Below are positions 12,507-13,229 of a DNA stretch of 13,229 nucleotides, piece by piece. Origin of the DNA: HyVt-337 sp964428895 (GTDB lineage Bacteria; Planctomycetota; Phycisphaerae; SM23-33); contig CAYRZU010000084.1 of NCBI GenBank assembly GCA_964428895.1, positions 1-13,229 of the forward strand, in the 5' to 3' direction. Position 1 is the first letter of the stretch; every line of letters starts with the position of its first letter. A program made the position numbers and the translations under genes. Below the pieces are notes generated by a model. That model was not told the origin of the DNA. It saw nothing but the letters and a program-made list of their open reading frames with translations, and searched no databases.

Positions 12507-13229
12507 CTACTCTTGGATCTTGAGGACCACAACGGACATCGCCGGCAACTGCACCTTCAGCCAGCCGTCTTCGAGTACGACGTCGTCGAACGGCGCGGGC
12601 TTGACGGCCTCGGGATTCTCGACGGAGTTGAAACTGTTGATGGCCTCGCCCTTGAGAACCCGACCGGCGGCGCCCTTGACGGTCGTGCCGCGGACCTCAA
12701 CCAGGACTTCCCGATCCTTGGCGATGTCGATGTTGGTCAGCGTCAGGTGCATCTGGCCGCTCGCATCGCGGGAGGCCGACGCGTTGACGCCCGGGAAGGT
12801 ATACCCGGCCGGATCGTAGCGGTCGGCGGTAGTCACCGTGGGCAGGAGGCGAGCTTCCATGTGCGGACCGAACATCTCGAACACGTGATAGCTGGGCGTG
12901 AAGAACATCCGGTCGTTGTCGATGATCATGATCGGATGCAGCCCGCCGATAATCATGGCCAAGTTGCACATGCGGACCCGCTCGCAGTGGTTGTTGAACA
13001 TGTTGAGCATGGTCGCGGCGATGATGGCGTCTCGCATGGTGCCCTGCCCGGGCGGGTAGTCCGTCCCGTCCGGCAGCGTGCACGAGTCGTACCAGGTGCC
13101 CCACTCGTCCATCACGATCGCGACGCGCTTCTCGGGATCGTAGGCGTCCATCACGAGTGAGTGCTGGTTGATGAGGTCTTCGATGCAGATGGTGTTCCGC
13201 ATGGACACGCCGTAGCGGGCCTCGTCGAA
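12507..13229 (-). CDS. GH51 alpha-L-arabinofuranosidase-like, C-terminal part
   Basis: 240 codons are visible; the 5' part lies beyond the right edge, with the frame open to base 13229. The segment MRNTICIEDLINQHSLVMD is followed by VAIVMDEWGTWYDSC, in which the Glu of DEWGTWY (residue 42 of the fragment) is the expected GH51 nucleophile. Next come MRDAIIAATMLNMFNNHCERVRM and FFTPSYHVFEMFGPH, both characteristic of GH51, then a C-terminal beta-sandwich from about 125 on. GH51 enzymes cut terminal arabinofuranosyl residues from plant polysaccharides with retention. The acid/base Glu and the N-terminus, including any signal peptide, are out of view. The segment after the nucleophile is a little shorter than usual. 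It ends 4 nt before URO-D gene 3, in the same operon. Confidence 0.85.
   Translation of the reverse strand, partial: FDEARYGVSMRNTICIEDLINQHSLVMDAYDPEKRVAIVMDEWGTWYDSCTLPDGTDYPPGQGTMRDAIIAATMLNMFNNHCERVRMCNLAMIIGGLHPIMIIDNDRMFFTPSYHVFEMFGPHMEARLLPTVTTADRYDPAGYTFPGVNASASRDASGQMHLTLTNIDIAKDREVLVEVRGTTVKGAAGRVLKGEAINSFNSVENPEAVKPAPFDDVVLEDGWLKVQLPAMSVVVLKIQE

Overview
The window is GC-rich bacterial DNA, almost fully coding, with 14 genes. The most likely source is a Planctomycetota-type bacterium, perhaps Phycisphaerae-like, with an anaerobic or facultative lifestyle. This is inferred from a PEP-CTERM exported protein, several uroporphyrinogen-decarboxylase-like (URO-D) paralogues, a Gfo/Idh/MocA oxidoreductase next to sugar-isomerase-type genes, and an oxygen-sensitive glycyl radical enzyme. 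No rRNA, tRNA, CRISPR array, transposase or phage gene was seen.

There are three transcription blocks. Block 1 (1-4470, minus strand) reads, in transcription order: a xylose-isomerase-like TIM-barrel protein, URO-D protein 1, a PEP-CTERM protein with its own candidate promoter and a good intrinsic terminator, a class-III aminotransferase, and the start of a Gfo/Idh/MocA oxidoreductase. Block 2 (4610-10872, plus strand) leaves a divergent intergenic region. It encodes URO-D protein 2, a glycyl radical enzyme, a small acidic protein, an iron-sulfur flavoprotein of the Isf type, a CoA-acylating aldehyde dehydrogenase closely resembling the N-terminal half of AdhE, and a STAS-domain protein. Block 3 (10869-13229, minus strand) reads: the C-terminal part of a GH51 arabinofuranosidase-like enzyme, URO-D protein 3, and a flavoredoxin-like flavin reductase. 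The last of these meets the STAS gene tail to tail with a 4-bp overlap of stop codons.

The most interesting unit is block 2. A glycyl radical lyase or dehydratase would release an aldehyde, which the acylating dehydrogenase could turn into acyl-CoA with NADH formation. The Fe-S flavoprotein could supply or accept electrons, and the URO-D protein might handle a methylated or corrinoid-linked substrate. The substrate is unknown. The glycyl radical enzyme has a non-standard residue before its catalytic Cys, and no radical-SAM activase is encoded here. Flanking genes (GH51, sugar isomerase, Gfo/Idh/MocA) point to carbohydrate use, so a sugar-derived diol or a methylated or aminated carbohydrate product is a reasonable but untested guess.

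Non-coding features include a pair of inverted palindromes resembling a REPIN at 174-239, with a solo copy of the same palindrome at 3670-3697. There is a perfect extended -10 promoter only 9 bp before the glycyl radical enzyme start, a 9-bp inverted repeat in the divergent region, and several smaller hairpins. No stretch above 300 bases lacks a gene.
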